64,000 bases of DNA from Paenibacillus pabuli. Lineage in GTDB: Bacteria > Bacillota > Bacilli > Paenibacillales > Paenibacillaceae. This document shows positions 8,604 through 18,278 of the stretch, piece by piece. The stretch's first letter is position 1; each line of letters starts with the position of its first letter. Location of the stretch: positions 1,922,001 through 1,986,000 of the forward strand of contig NZ_JBDOIO010000003.1 in assembly GCF_039831995.1 (NCBI RefSeq), in the 5' to 3' direction. A model generated the notes under the pieces. It was not told the origin of the DNA and searched no databases. It worked only from the letters and a program-made list of their open reading frames with translations. A program made the position numbers and the translations under genes.

Positions 8604-10220
8604 TTACTTGGTTCCCCATAACTCCATCCGCTGAGCGTATTTCTGGTTGATAATATCCTCCACTCTTTCATCCCCTGCCTTTTTCATATCCTCAAGCATT
8701 TTGTCGAATATGGAATTTGCTTCTGCTTCCGTCGGGGCAATAATAGCTCTCGTAATGCTCTGGTCCATAATATCCTTGACCTTTTGTGCTGTCAGAGCTT
8801 CCGGTGTTCCCCCATCAGGATTGAGGTTATCGTACTCAGCGGTATCCCATACCGAATCGCCCAGGCTCTTGATGGCCAATTCATCGACTTCGCTGCGCTG
8901 GTATTTAACAGCCATGTCATACGGCTGTCCATTCGGATCCAACCCATTTTTAATAAACCACAGCCATTTGCGAACCCCGCTTGTTTTCACCGTTTCATCC
9001 CAATTGTCCTTGAAGCTCTGCAGGAAAGCAGGATCCGGTTGGCGCTTGCCATCCACCATGGTGTATTGTTCGCCTTCCTTGCCCCATAGGAGCAGATGCT
9101 GTCCTTCATCACTCGCCAAATAATTGAACAGCTTCATCGTTTCTTCCGGGTGTTTATTATTTTTGGTAATGGCGATGGCATCCCATCCGAGCGAACTTCT
9201 CGGTCCAAAGGTTGTTTGGGCCGGATCCACACCAGGAGCTACGACTTTATAAGCGAATAACTGATTTTTCTCTCCGCCATCCTTTTTCAGTGCGGCATTG
9301 CCGTTGCCCGGGTCCCAGTACGCGCCTGGTGTGGAGAATACCGCACCTGTCGTGAGCTTCTGAATCCATGTTTGTGTTTTGCTAATGGCGAATTCCTTCT
9401 CGATCAGACCTTCTCTATATAAACGATTCATATATAACAGCATTTCACGATATTTAGGATCCTTGACATCATATTGCAATCTACCATTATTATCGTAATA
9501 GGTTTTTAAACCCCACATGCCTTTGAAGGTACCCAGATTCGCCCCCATATTCTCTCCATTCATCGTCATGGGAACCGACTCTTTGCCGTCAATCGTATTG
9601 TATTTTTGTTTGAATTGTTTAAGAAGTGCTTCAAACTCGTCCGTCGTGAGCGGCACGGATCCATCCGCTTTATCAGGCGCAAGCTCTTCCAGCAGGCTTT
9701 GCCTCATCAGCATGCCGAAGACCGGATCACTGTCAAGTCCATACCAGTTTGCCAGGTAGTAGTTTTTGCCGTCCGTATAACGTGTCTTGGTCAACGTGTC
9801 CCCGTACATTTCCTTCAAATCTGCTCCATATTCCTCGATTAACTCATCGAGCGGAATGAAGGCTCCGCTAGAAATATATTTGTCCAGAGAAGCATCTCCC
9901 CGGCTCATGACCACGACATCGGGGTAATCTCCACTCGCCAGCATCAAACTCAGCTTCTCCGTCGGGTTTCCCGTTGGCTGCTGTATGGAAATCTCTATTC
10001 CGGTTTGTTCGGTGATTTGCTGTGCAACAGCATCGGTAAATGGCTCACCTTTGGTATTTCCATCAAACCAGGTCAACGTGATGGGGCCTTGTTCAGCACC
10101 TTTTTTGTCTGTACCCGCACCCTCTGTCCCCTCACTAGAAGAACATCCCGCCAGCAACCCTACGACTAATGCTACAGTCATACCCATGACCATCCATGTT
10201 TTTTTCTTTTTCATTGACAC
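8604..10220 (-). CDS. Extracellular sugar-binding lipoprotein of ABC importer 1
   Basis: Solute-binding protein of the LplA/YtcQ-like group, about 538 residues. The basic start KKKKTW and hydrophobic core end in a lipobox (GLLAGC), so the mature protein is a lipoprotein on the outer membrane face. The body has the bacterial solute-binding pattern: LTWFDGNTKGEPF near the N-terminus, MLASGDYPDVVVMSRGD, and GWDAIAITKNNKHPEETMKLFNY. Start: GTG 10220 is seven bases from GGGAGG (10228-10233), while ATG 10214 is 13 bases away; either is possible. It follows two permease genes, completing a three-gene importer without an ATPase. The shared MsmX-type ATPase is probably encoded elsewhere (family knowledge). 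Confidence 0.88.
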   Translation of the reverse strand: MSMKKKKTWMVMGMTVALVVGLLAGCSSSEGTEGAGTDKKGAEQGPITLTWFDGNTKGEPFTDAVAQQITEQTGIEISIQQPTGNPTEKLSLMLASGDYPDVVVMSRGDASLDKYISSGAFIPLDELIEEYGADLKEMYGDTLTKTRYTDGKNYYLANWYGLDSDPVFGMLMRQSLLEELAPDKADGSVPLTTDEFEALLKQFKQKYNTIDGKESVPMTMNGENMGANLGTFKGMWGLKTYYDNNGRLQYDVKDPKYREMLLYMNRLYREGLIEKEFAISKTQTWIQKLTTGAVFSTPGAYWDPGNGNAALKKDGGEKNQLFAYKVVAPGVDPAQTTFGPRSSLGWDAIAITKNNKHPEETMKLFNYLASDEGQHLLLWGKEGEQYTMVDGKRQPDPAFLQSFKDNWDETVKTSGVRKWLWFIKNGLDPNGQPYDMAVKYQRSEVDELAIKSLGDSVWDTAEYDNLNPDGGTPEALTAQKVKDIMDQSITRAIIAPTEAEANSIFDKMLEDMKKAGDERVEDIINQKYAQRMELWGTK

Positions 10221-10339
10221 CCTAATTCCTCCCAATGAATAAGTTACTTACCTTGTATAATGGAGCAACCAATAAGCTGTACCACCCCCTTTCAGGAGTG
10301 CGCCGAGAAGATCTCTTCCGACAACCAGACCAGGAATGA

Positions 10340-11230
10340 TTAACTCTTTACTGCACCGAGCGTCATGCCTTTGACAAAATACTTCTGCAAAAACGGATAG
10401 ACGAGAATGATCGGTAACGTTGCAACCATCGTTGCAGCCATTCGTATGGTGTCACTCGACACAGCATTCCGCTTGGCTGAGTTGGCCAGCATTTGCGTTT
10501 GCGAGACCATCCCACCGGTCTGAAACTGGCTCAGGATTTTGACAAGTACGGCTTGCAAGGTTTTTAAGTCCGAGCTGTACGTGAATGCATAAGAGTCAAA
10601 CCAGGAGTTCCAGTGTCCGATGGCCTGGAATAATCCAACCGTCGCAAGCACAGGTGTGGTCAGCGGCATGACAATTCGGAAAAAAATCGTAAGATCATTA
10701 GCTCCGTCCACCTTGGCTGATTCCTCAATCTCATGAGGAAGCTGCTCCATGAACGTTCGTACAATAATCATGTAAAACACATTCATCAGACTGGGCAGAA
10801 TGAAGACGGAGAACGTATCAATCATGTTCAGTGCTTTGAGCACCATGTAATAGGGAATTAATCCGCCGCCAAAATACATGGTGAATATGAAGTACAAATT
10901 CCAGCCCTTACGCCCCACCAAATTCCGCCTGCTCAGCGGATAAGCCAGCATCGTGATAACCAGCACCGAAAGCGGCGCACCAATCAGCGTTCGTTTGACT
11001 GTGACCCACAGCCCGTTCAAAATCTCACTGTCTTTCAAAATCTGGCTGTAGCTGTCCAAGGTTGGCACGCGTGGCCACAAGTAGACCCCACCCCGAACCG
11101 TATCCTCCGCGCTATTCAAGGAGAGGACAAGTATATTCCAAAAAGGCAGAAATGTAACCAGTAACACCAGAATCAGAATGAGATATACAAAAAATTTAAA
11201 TATTCCATCACCGAATCGGTTCAATATCAT
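10340..11230 (-). CDS. Carbohydrate ABC transporter permease (LplC type), importer 1
   Basis: A 296-residue inner-membrane permease of the CUT1 family with six predicted membrane segments, the first at FFVYLILILVLLVTFLPFWNIL. The EAA loop reads EESAKVDGANDLTIFFRIVMP, the site that contacts the ATPase. The C-terminus KYFVKGMTLGAVKS is typical of LplC/YtcP proteins. I chose ATG 11230, eight bases from AGGAG, rather than GTG 11239, which overlaps that ribosome site. Between this gene and the lipoprotein gene (about 120 bases) I see no terminator, so they are probably one operon. Confidence 0.9.
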   Translation of the reverse strand: MILNRFGDGIFKFFVYLILILVLLVTFLPFWNILVLSLNSAEDTVRGGVYLWPRVPTLDSYSQILKDSEILNGLWVTVKRTLIGAPLSVLVITMLAYPLSRRNLVGRKGWNLYFIFTMYFGGGLIPYYMVLKALNMIDTFSVFILPSLMNVFYMIIVRTFMEQLPHEIEESAKVDGANDLTIFFRIVMPLTTPVLATVGLFQAIGHWNSWFDSYAFTYSSDLKTLQAVLVKILSQFQTGGMVSQTQMLANSAKRNAVSSDTIRMAATMVATLPIILVYPFLQKYFVKGMTLGAVKS

Positions 11231-11254
11231 CGTGAGCACTCCTTTCCTTCTTAA

Positions 11255-12211
11255 TTAGAACAACGCCTGATCATTCACTTTTCTTGAGATCCGGTTCACA
11301 ATGACAACGAGTATGAAAGCAACGACGGATTTGAACATCCCAACGGCAGCTCCGTATGAAAACATGCTGTTTTGTAAGCCATACTTGTAGGCATAAATAT
11401 CGATGACTTCCGAATATTCAAGCACGGTGTTGTTTTGCAGGAGATACTGCTGTTCAAAGCCCGCGTTCAGAATTCCGCCGACCGCTAGAATAGCCAATAT
11501 AACAATGGTTGGACGCAAGGCCGGCAGGGTAATATGCCACATTTGCTTAAATCTGCTTGCACCATCCACCCTGGCGGCTTCATAGAGCTCAGGATTAATC
11601 GAGGAAATGGCGGCCAGATACATAATTGCACTGAAACCCATCTCTTTCCACATGTTGGACAGGGCAATGATCCACCAGAACAAAGGTCCGTTTTGCATAA
11701 AGGCAATCGGATCATCCACAATTCCCAACAGCACCAGGATATTATTGAGCATACCGTCCGAAGCCAGCAGCGTAATGACAATATTGGCGGCAATAACCCA
11801 TGAGATAAAATGGGGCAAATACGATACCGTCTGTACAAAGCGTTTGAAAAATCCCTGTCTGGCTTCATTCAGGACAAGCGCAAGGATGATTGGCGCAGGA
11901 AACCCGAACAACAGTGTGAGCAAGCTCGTTGCGAGTGTATTGCGCATAACCCGATAGAAATCACCTGTTGTGAAGAAATACTCGAACCATCGGAAGCCTA
12001 CAAACTCTGCATGAAAAAACTGCCTAAAAAAAGACTCCCCTCCCGGCTGATAATTCGTAAATGCCATATACAGTCCGAACATGGGACCATAGGAAAACAG
12101 CAAGGTTGCAATGAAGGCAGGCAGCATAAGCACGAATAACCATTTTTGTTCTTTAAGTCTGCTGATCAGATTATTGCTCCTGACTGTTTTGATAGCGCTT
12201 ACCTTATGCAT
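11255..12211 (-). CDS. Carbohydrate ABC transporter permease (LplB type), importer 1
   Basis: A 318-residue partner permease. It begins with a cytosolic basic stretch and a first membrane helix (WLFVLMLPAFIATLLFSYGP), followed by five more. The EAA loop is YEAARVDGASRFKQMWHITLP. The C-terminus NRISRKVNDQALF resembles LplB/YtcP partners. The start ATG 12211 has GGGGAGGG six bases upstream. It is the first gene of the importer 1 operon (permease, permease, lipoprotein). A cre-like palindrome lies about 80 bases upstream, and a second copy of the same core (12190-12203) lies inside codons 3-8. Confidence 0.9.
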   Translation of the reverse strand: MHKVSAIKTVRSNNLISRLKEQKWLFVLMLPAFIATLLFSYGPMFGLYMAFTNYQPGGESFFRQFFHAEFVGFRWFEYFFTTGDFYRVMRNTLATSLLTLLFGFPAPIILALVLNEARQGFFKRFVQTVSYLPHFISWVIAANIVITLLASDGMLNNILVLLGIVDDPIAFMQNGPLFWWIIALSNMWKEMGFSAIMYLAAISSINPELYEAARVDGASRFKQMWHITLPALRPTIVILAILAVGGILNAGFEQQYLLQNNTVLEYSEVIDIYAYKYGLQNSMFSYGAAVGMFKSVVAFILVVIVNRISRKVNDQALF

Positions 12212-12288
12212 CAGATGCCCTCCCCTTTCTTTATACCATCATGATTGGCCTGATTCAGATTCAGCTGATTACCTTTTTATCTTAATTT

Positions 12289-12302
12289 TGATAGCGCTTG
12301 CT
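12289..12302 (-). promoter_or_regulatory. Cre-like operator upstream of importer 1
   Basis: TGATAGCGCTTGCT matches the CcpA cre consensus TGWAARCGYTWNCW at 13 of 14 positions; the mismatch is T at position 4, which also occurs at the other operators of this locus with the same GCGCT core. I could not identify a convincing -10 for this operon. Confidence 0.5.
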
Positions 12303-12387
12303 TTCCATACTTCAATTCTCCGATAAATGCCGCTTTTTAAAGATGTTTTCGGTGAAAACCGTTATTGGATTTCAATATTTGGTCTGC

Positions 12388-12393
12388 TATGAT
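12388..12393 (+). promoter_or_regulatory. Candidate -10 of the sensor kinase gene
   Basis: TATGAT lies 41 bases before the kinase start codon. GTTATTGGATT about 16 bases upstream of it loosely resembles the proximal half-sites at the alpha-galactosidase promoters, but no matching distal copy is clear. Confidence 0.35.
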
Positions 12394-12434
12394 GAACTCT
12401 ATGTAATCACTTTCCATTGAGAGAGGGCTGCTCC

Positions 12435-14192
12435 ATGCGTCCATTTTACAAAAAATATATTTACATGCCTTTTGTTGATTTAAGCTTCAGATCCAAGCTC
12501 TTTCTTGTTTTTGTCCTGGTCACCATTATTCCGATGATGCTGCTGGTTTATTTTTCGTTCGAACTTACCAAATCCAAGCTGACGGAACAGCTTTACATTA
12601 ACATGATGAATTCAACCGCCCAGATTGCCAAAAACCTGGAGAACAAATTGGATAGCTATGAACATATTTCAGCCTCCATTTATTTGGATAATCGACTAGC
12701 CAATTACCTGACGACAGAGTATCAGGATGATCCTTCCTATCTGGATGTTTATAATTACATTGGCAATCGCATCGATACCATTATGGCTGCCTACCCTGAT
12801 TTTGATAGCGCATTCATTTATTCCAACAACCCGTCTCTGCCCAAAGATAACTACTATATCAAGCCCGTTACACCTGAAGTTCAGGAAACCGAGCTGTACC
12901 AGAAGCTGCAGCAGTCGTACGGTAATATCATTCACCTCTCCTCCCCGCAAACGGAGAACGGTCCCGCCATGTTTACCCTTGCGAGGCTGCTTAACAATAA
13001 CAGCAATCAATATCCGTACGGGATGCTGGTATTCCAAATTTCCGAGTCTGTCATCTATTCATTAATGGAAAAGGAAGCCGGAGGCAAAGACATCTTTATC
13101 ATGAATGACAAAGGCGTCATTTTATCTTCTGCGGACAAAAAATTAATTAACACCCGGCTGCCGGAACTGCTTGATCAACACTTTAATGACTCTCTATCCG
13201 GCAGATTCGACACGACCTATCAGGGCGTCAAGGCACTTGCCGTTTATAACACGTTGAAAAATGGCTGGAAGACCGTCTCCATCTTCCCTTATGAAAGTAT
13301 TATTAAAGATGCCAAATCACTGTCTCAGCTTATTATTAAAGTGTCACTTGCCTTTATTGGTGTGGCCCTGCTGCTGATTTATATTACGGCTTCTCTGTTC
13401 AGCAAACGCATCAGAACCTTAATTCGAATGATTCGCCGGATTGAACGCGGGGACTTTACTTCAACACAAGAGGAACAATTGGGCAGTGATGAGATTGGCC
13501 AGCTTCACTTCGCATTCCAGCAAATGACAACCCGGTTGAGAAGTCTCATCACGGAGGTATATCAGAAGGAGCTGCAGAGCAAGGAAGCCGAGCTCGATCT
13601 TCTGCAAGCCCAGATCAACCCCCATTTTCTGTATAACACACTGGGCTCGATCTCTTCTCTCGCGATTAAACATCAGGATCCGCAAATTCAGGAGATGGTG
13701 TTGAATCTCGCCAAGTTTTATCGGATATCCCTGAACAAAGGAAAAAGCGTTCTGACCATAAACGAGGAGTTAAAGCTAACCCAAAGCTACAATGCCATTC
13801 AGTTGATCCGCTTCAAGGGGCAGTTAAATTTTATCTATACCATTGATCAAACGATTTTACCCTACTCCACGGTTAAGCTTGCTCTGCAGCCATTTGTTGA
13901 GAATGCGATTATTCATGCCGTCTGGAATCAGGAAAGACCGCTCAATATTCATATCAAAGGGGTCGCCCGAAATGATTTGATTATTCTCTCTGTCATGGAT
14001 GACGGTATGGGCATGTCCCGTGAAACCCTTCTATCTCTGCTTGAAGACAAACCAGGACGGGGGTATGGCATCTCCAACGTGGACCGGCGGATTAAGCTGA
14101 AGTTCGGCGAGAATTACGGTGTCAAGGTGTACAGCAGGTTGGGTGCGGGGACGACCGTGCAAATCATCCTTCCACAAAAAGACCATGTATAA
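12435..14192 (+). CDS. YesM-like sensor histidine kinase
   Basis: A 585-residue membrane kinase. A first membrane helix (about residues 19-41, KLFLVFVLVTIIPMMLLVYF) is followed by an extracellular sensor domain of about 250 residues (dCache-like), a second helix (VSLAFIGVALLLIYI), a HAMP linker (RRIERGDFTSTQEE), and a His_kinase domain with INPHFLYNTLGSISS holding the phosphorylated His. The ATPase part shows PFVENAIIHAVW and DDGMGM and ends with GAGTTVQIILP. I chose ATG 12435, seven bases after AGAGGG. It is the only plus-strand gene of the carbohydrate locus. The most likely partner is the YesN-like regulator at 18279-19820, although an alpha-galactosidase gene separates them. Confidence 0.92.
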   Translation: MRPFYKKYIYMPFVDLSFRSKLFLVFVLVTIIPMMLLVYFSFELTKSKLTEQLYINMMNSTAQIAKNLENKLDSYEHISASIYLDNRLANYLTTEYQDDPSYLDVYNYIGNRIDTIMAAYPDFDSAFIYSNNPSLPKDNYYIKPVTPEVQETELYQKLQQSYGNIIHLSSPQTENGPAMFTLARLLNNNSNQYPYGMLVFQISESVIYSLMEKEAGGKDIFIMNDKGVILSSADKKLINTRLPELLDQHFNDSLSGRFDTTYQGVKALAVYNTLKNGWKTVSIFPYESIIKDAKSLSQLIIKVSLAFIGVALLLIYITASLFSKRIRTLIRMIRRIERGDFTSTQEEQLGSDEIGQLHFAFQQMTTRLRSLITEVYQKELQSKEAELDLLQAQINPHFLYNTLGSISSLAIKHQDPQIQEMVLNLAKFYRISLNKGKSVLTINEELKLTQSYNAIQLIRFKGQLNFIYTIDQTILPYSTVKLALQPFVENAIIHAVWNQERPLNIHIKGVARNDLIILSVMDDGMGMSRETLLSLLEDKPGRGYGISNVDRRIKLKFGENYGVKVYSRLGAGTTVQIILPQKDHV

Positions 14193-14225
14193 CAATCATG
14201 AATGCCATCGTTTTATACTAAAATA

Positions 14226-14249
14226 GGGCTGCGGAGTGATCCGCAGCCC
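14226..14249. terminator. Bidirectional terminator between kinase and SLH alpha-galactosidase
   Basis: A perfect 9-bp stem GGGCTGCGG / CCGCAGCCC with a 6-base loop lies between two convergent genes. On the minus strand it is followed by TATTTTAGT and on the plus strand by TTGACGTTTTA. Confidence 0.85.
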
Positions 14250-14257
14250 TTGACGTT

Positions 14258-17200
14258 TTACTTCAAAATCAAATTATAGATGACCTGTGCAGCTTCCGCC
14301 CGGGACGTGTTCCCTTTGGGCTCAAACTTTCCATACCCGTCTCCTTGAATCAGGCTCTGATTGGCTGCTTCAGTTACTGAACGAGCTGCCCAGGGTGAAA
14401 CCAGATTCATATCGGCAAATGTTGTGTTATTCGAATCAATTGGCCCCTGCTCCGTTCCCAAGGAATAACCCTTTATCAGCATGACTGCCATTTCTTCGCG
14501 GGTAATCGGCATATCTGGTTCAAATGTATCCCGACTTTTGCCGCTCACAATTCCTGCCTTATACGCAATGGAGATGGGCAAAGCATACCAGCGATCATCC
14601 ACTACATCATGAAATTGCACTTCACCGGCTTCAGTCAACTCCAGTGATTGCACAAGCATTGAAGTGAATTCAGCTCGCGTGACCGCACGCCCTGGTTCAA
14701 ATAGATCTCCGCGTGTACCCTGAACAAGCAGCTTAGCCGCCAATTCCTGGATGACAGGATGCGCCCAGTGGGAGGCTGGAACATCAGTAAAGGTGCGATC
14801 CAGCTCCAATACAGCGTACGTACTGAAATGGCTAATTTCTCCTGTCAGCATATTCGCTGCATATCCACCTCGAACAAAATCAAGCTTACCGTCATCCCCA
14901 ATCGCATAAATGCCTCCCAGTGAAGAATTGAAATTTTCCATCGCATGCAGTCTCAACACGACGGGCTTATCAAATTTGGAAAGTGTTTCGTTTAAACCCG
15001 ATTTGCTCTGAACGGACAGACTGAATTCGTAGATATCACCCTTCAATGATACCTTGGCTTGTGACATGTTTTGCGCTGCGGCAATGATCTCGTCACCTTC
15101 ACTGCCAAGCGATACCATCTTGAGAGAAACGACGCTTCCTTCGCGCTGCCTTTCTGGCAGCTTATCCATAAGCTGCTGAAGCACCTCTGCAGGAATTTGG
15201 AGGCTTAGCTTGCTCGATTTCACTACCAGTGCGTAGTTTCCAAGCTGCTCGACAACAGCTGAGGACAACTGCACTTCCGGAGTGTCAGGCTCGATTTCCA
15301 CGATGGCTTGACCTGACTCTTGGTCCGTTTGCAGCATATCTGCTGTGATGGACAGGATTGTAGTGACACCTTCTTGACCCCCGTTGTTCTCAGGCATGGT
15401 GCTGCCTTGATTACTGCTAGTGCTTCCCGGGTTTCCTGGAACCCCAGGGTTCCCTGGATTCCCCGGATTTCCGGGAGTCTCCTTCAGTTCCGTCAATTTC
15501 ACCAATCTTGATTCAGCTGCTTCCAGCGTAACCAACCATGAACCCGAGACGGACGAAACTGTACCTGTCCAGAGGTCTTTTAGCGAATAAGATTGGGCAG
15601 CATTCAATCCGGCACGCTCCAAGTCGATCGTCCGCTCAGCGGAACTGGTCGCACTGTAGTTAAATAGGGCAAGGTAATAATCATCCCCATCCTTCAACAC
15701 AAACGTATCCGCAGCATTCGCGTTTGTGTTTCCTTCAAGAGGCTTGAATACTTTTCCTTTCCTTGCAACATTCAGAACGTCCGTGTTGTTATACAGTGCA
15801 GTCATGTATTCCTGAGCCTTGGAATCGTTCACATTATCCGAAGCCATCATGACCGTTCCCGCAATAACACCCGAATTCACCCGGCTGCGGGCTTCGGCCA
15901 GACTAGAAGCACTGCCTAGGACCAGATGGTCAGGGTCTGTGTAGGAATATATGGTCCCATTTTGCCAGAAGCCGTAGGTTAGTGAATTTAACATGTATTC
16001 TGTCTCATTAATTTTTCCGTAGGAATCACAGGAGATGCGTCTGCTGTGCGCATATTGGCTTGGAAAGATGGGTGCAATGGATGCACTAATGAACATCTTT
16101 CCGTCCAACCGGTCTTCGACATAACGCATGCCTTCATTGTAGGCCTGAATGCCAGTGGTTACTTCCTCGTCGTAATGTTCCCCTTCCAGAGAACCATGGG
16201 TCAGAAAATCCAGTTTGATGTAAGTGAAACCTAGATTCTTGAACTTATCCAGAAAATAATCCATTCGCATCTTGGCTCCTGGATGGGTCACATCCAGTGG
16301 ATAGGCACCGTCCAGGGTAGGCAGCGGATTGCCTGTAGCGTCCTTAAGAACGATATCGCCATACGTATATTGATTATTGGTGCCTTCCACCGTCTGGCTC
16401 ATATTGTTTCCCCAATACACAAACGGTGCCCAATAGATACCCGCATGCTGACCATTGCCCTTAATTACGGATACAGCCTGTGCGAGCTCTTCATCGCTCA
16501 GATTATCCCAGTAGGAATCCATGTTAATAAACACATTGCCATCGTTATTAAAGTTCTCTAAGTGATTCTTAAAATAGTTGGAGACATCCACTACGTTCTG
16601 ATAAGACAGTGTGCTGCCATACGCTCCCCAGCTATTCCAGCCAAAGGGAACGCCTTGGGGAAGTTCCGGATTCAATTCCAGCGGCGGCGTAATCACTGCA
16701 TTGGCTTTACCGTATTCTTCAAGACCTGCCCGGTAATCACTGAACCCTCCCACCATAATCAACGGCGAGGACAGCTCCGTTCCCGTCAGACTGCCATGTG
16801 GCTGGGTATCTCTTGTTACTTCACTGGCTGCTCCGCCATATACGGAAAGTTCATGAATTCGGTTGCCAGATCCTTGCCAATCAATACCTGTTTTCCAAGT
16901 ATCATGTGTTACCGAACCAATCACCAACCCACTCCGTGTTGCGTTATTGAAGATGGCGGTCATTTCATAACTTGTATCTGTCCGGTTCATCGTTTGGGAT
17001 TTATACCGGATCCAGGCATCATTGTCAAAAGGTACGGTGAGCACACGATTGTCTGCACTATCACCGATGTCCACTCCACCTGCATTAGTCACCGTAATCG
17101 GGGACATGTAGTTCGTCTGGATCTCCGTTTCACCCATTGCATTCAAACGAGTCAGAAAATACGTTTTATCTTCATAAAAACGATAAACCTGCTTCAACGT

Positions 17201-18028
17201 CGGTTTACCAACGGAAGTATGGATAAATGAAAGCTCGATTCCTTTCCCGAATCCGTCTTCCCATTCCAGCGGTGCGCCAGCCATGGTATGGTTCTCATAA
17301 TCTTTGCTCTGCACGAGTGACTCATCACCGAGTTTAATGCTGCTATAGACACCCCGAAGCTTCTGCCCATCATCCCAGCTGTAACCAACAAACCCTGACT
17401 GGGTATTATAAGTTACCTCATAATGTTCGTTCGTCACGAGAAATCCGTACGTATAATCCGTCACTGATATCGTTCCATATTGATGTGTATCACCTGGTGT
17501 GCCCAAGTCTTCTTCTTCACCTGGATTCCCGGGCTCCGTCTCATGGTCATCCAATCCGGCAATGACAATCTTGTCGATATCAGGTGAATACCAGTTGTTG
17601 TCATCGATCAGGATCGTGTTGCTTCCTGCGTTCAAGGGCAGCGTAACATCATATGTGCCCACGGTATCCCAATCCGCAGTCTTTGGTGGTTCTTCAAATT
17701 GTTTCGCTCCCCCGTTGGCACTTATGTTAAACGGCCGGGGATCACCCGAGATGTAATAAACGACAACTTTATAATTTCCCGATTCGCTTACTATCACGTT
17801 ATTAAATTGCAGCGAACTGCCTTGGTACATACCTCCGACCTTCTTGCCCCCCGATGCAGACGGGCTATCCGATACAATCGCATTTCCAATCAGCGTATTC
17901 CCATCCGCTTCGGCTTCATAGCTGTTTGGATCACTGGCACTTACCATGCCTGCTGTTGGACCCATACCTGTCATGAGACAGAAGACCAAGAGGAACACAA
18001 ATGATTTTTGCAGGACTCGTTCAAACAT
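14258..18028 (-). CDS. Secreted S-layer-anchored alpha-galactosidase (CBM35-like, GH27/36-like, SLH)
   Basis: A 1256-residue exported enzyme. A signal peptide (SFVFLLVFCLMTGMGPTAG) is followed by a CBM35-like sugar-binding module (about 35-155, starting YEAEADGN), and a GH27/36-like catalytic region with GWNSWGAYGS, YIKLDF near residue 600 (probable nucleophile Asp) and YTDPDHLVLG near residue 700 (candidate acid/base). Then come a Pro/Gly-rich linker, a beta domain and three SLH repeats (about 1080-1254; FTDVPASHWAHPVIQEL, RAEFTSML, RAEAAQVIYNL) that bind cell-wall polymers. The start ATG 18028 has GGAGGG five to six bases upstream; the longer frame to 18070 adds nothing signal-like. It is a paralogue of the cytosolic enzyme at 22357-24405, so the same bond may be cut outside and inside the cell. 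Substrate linkage is not proven. Confidence 0.85.
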   Translation of the reverse strand: MFERVLQKSFVFLLVFCLMTGMGPTAGMVSASDPNSYEAEADGNTLIGNAIVSDSPSASGGKKVGGMYQGSSLQFNNVIVSESGNYKVVVYYISGDPRPFNISANGGAKQFEEPPKTADWDTVGTYDVTLPLNAGSNTILIDDNNWYSPDIDKIVIAGLDDHETEPGNPGEEEDLGTPGDTHQYGTISVTDYTYGFLVTNEHYEVTYNTQSGFVGYSWDDGQKLRGVYSSIKLGDESLVQSKDYENHTMAGAPLEWEDGFGKGIELSFIHTSVGKPTLKQVYRFYEDKTYFLTRLNAMGETEIQTNYMSPITVTNAGGVDIGDSADNRVLTVPFDNDAWIRYKSQTMNRTDTSYEMTAIFNNATRSGLVIGSVTHDTWKTGIDWQGSGNRIHELSVYGGAASEVTRDTQPHGSLTGTELSSPLIMVGGFSDYRAGLEEYGKANAVITPPLELNPELPQGVPFGWNSWGAYGSTLSYQNVVDVSNYFKNHLENFNNDGNVFINMDSYWDNLSDEELAQAVSVIKGNGQHAGIYWAPFVYWGNNMSQTVEGTNNQYTYGDIVLKDATGNPLPTLDGAYPLDVTHPGAKMRMDYFLDKFKNLGFTYIKLDFLTHGSLEGEHYDEEVTTGIQAYNEGMRYVEDRLDGKMFISASIAPIFPSQYAHSRRISCDSYGKINETEYMLNSLTYGFWQNGTIYSYTDPDHLVLGSASSLAEARSRVNSGVIAGTVMMASDNVNDSKAQEYMTALYNNTDVLNVARKGKVFKPLEGNTNANAADTFVLKDGDDYYLALFNYSATSSAERTIDLERAGLNAAQSYSLKDLWTGTVSSVSGSWLVTLEAAESRLVKLTELKETPGNPGNPGNPGVPGNPGSTSSNQGSTMPENNGGQEGVTTILSITADMLQTDQESGQAIVEIEPDTPEVQLSSAVVEQLGNYALVVKSSKLSLQIPAEVLQQLMDKLPERQREGSVVSLKMVSLGSEGDEIIAAAQNMSQAKVSLKGDIYEFSLSVQSKSGLNETLSKFDKPVVLRLHAMENFNSSLGGIYAIGDDGKLDFVRGGYAANMLTGEISHFSTYAVLELDRTFTDVPASHWAHPVIQELAAKLLVQGTRGDLFEPGRAVTRAEFTSMLVQSLELTEAGEVQFHDVVDDRWYALPISIAYKAGIVSGKSRDTFEPDMPITREEMAVMLIKGYSLGTEQGPIDSNNTTFADMNLVSPWAARSVTEAANQSLIQGDGYGKFEPKGNTSRAEAAQVIYNLILK

Positions 18029-18100
18029 AACATCCCTCCAACTTCGATGATTAGGCAACGTTAGATTCACATGGGTAAATCAAGCAATGAACCGCTCTTC

Positions 18101-18114
18101 TGTAATCGCTTTCA
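18101..18114 (-). promoter_or_regulatory. Cre-like site in the SLH alpha-galactosidase leader
   Basis: TGTAATCGCTTTCA (minus strand TGAAAGCGATTACA) matches the CcpA cre consensus at 13 of 14 positions. It lies 73 bases before the start codon, inside the predicted leader. Confidence 0.5.
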
Positions 18115-18186
18115 ATTTGTGATCTAGCTTCTCATCCTCCTTTATGTTTTGGGTATGATTAGGGCTGAGCATTGGTTACATGCCTA

Positions 18187-18238
18187 ATTGTAAAAAGAGC
18201 GACAGGAATGATCCATATCGCAATGTTACGATTCATAT
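18187..18238 (-). promoter_or_regulatory. SLH alpha-galactosidase promoter with AraC-type direct repeats
   Basis: On the minus strand ATATGAATC (18230-18238) and ATATGGATC (18210-18218) repeat with a period of exactly 20 bp. The proximal copy is followed after 17 bp by the -10 TACAAT (18187-18192), so it occupies the -35 position as expected for activation by an AraC-family protein. The same geometry is found at 24473-24524. Confidence 0.6.
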
Positions 18239-18278
18239 TTGATTCTCTCTTATTTACAAAGAATCCGATTCCGAACGT

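Noticed and set aside
12190..12203. TGATAGCGCTTACC as another cre-like operator
   Set aside because: It lies inside codons 3-8 of the permease and may be chance; kept only as a note.
16562..17230. 222-residue plus-strand frame
   Set aside because: Antisense to the SLH alpha-galactosidase catalytic region.
18058..18140. Coding-like peptide KLDHKLKAITEERFIA behind AAAGGAGG on the minus strand
   Set aside because: No start codon at a usable distance; the ATG touching the ribosome site stops after three codons. It lies in the alpha-galactosidase leader.
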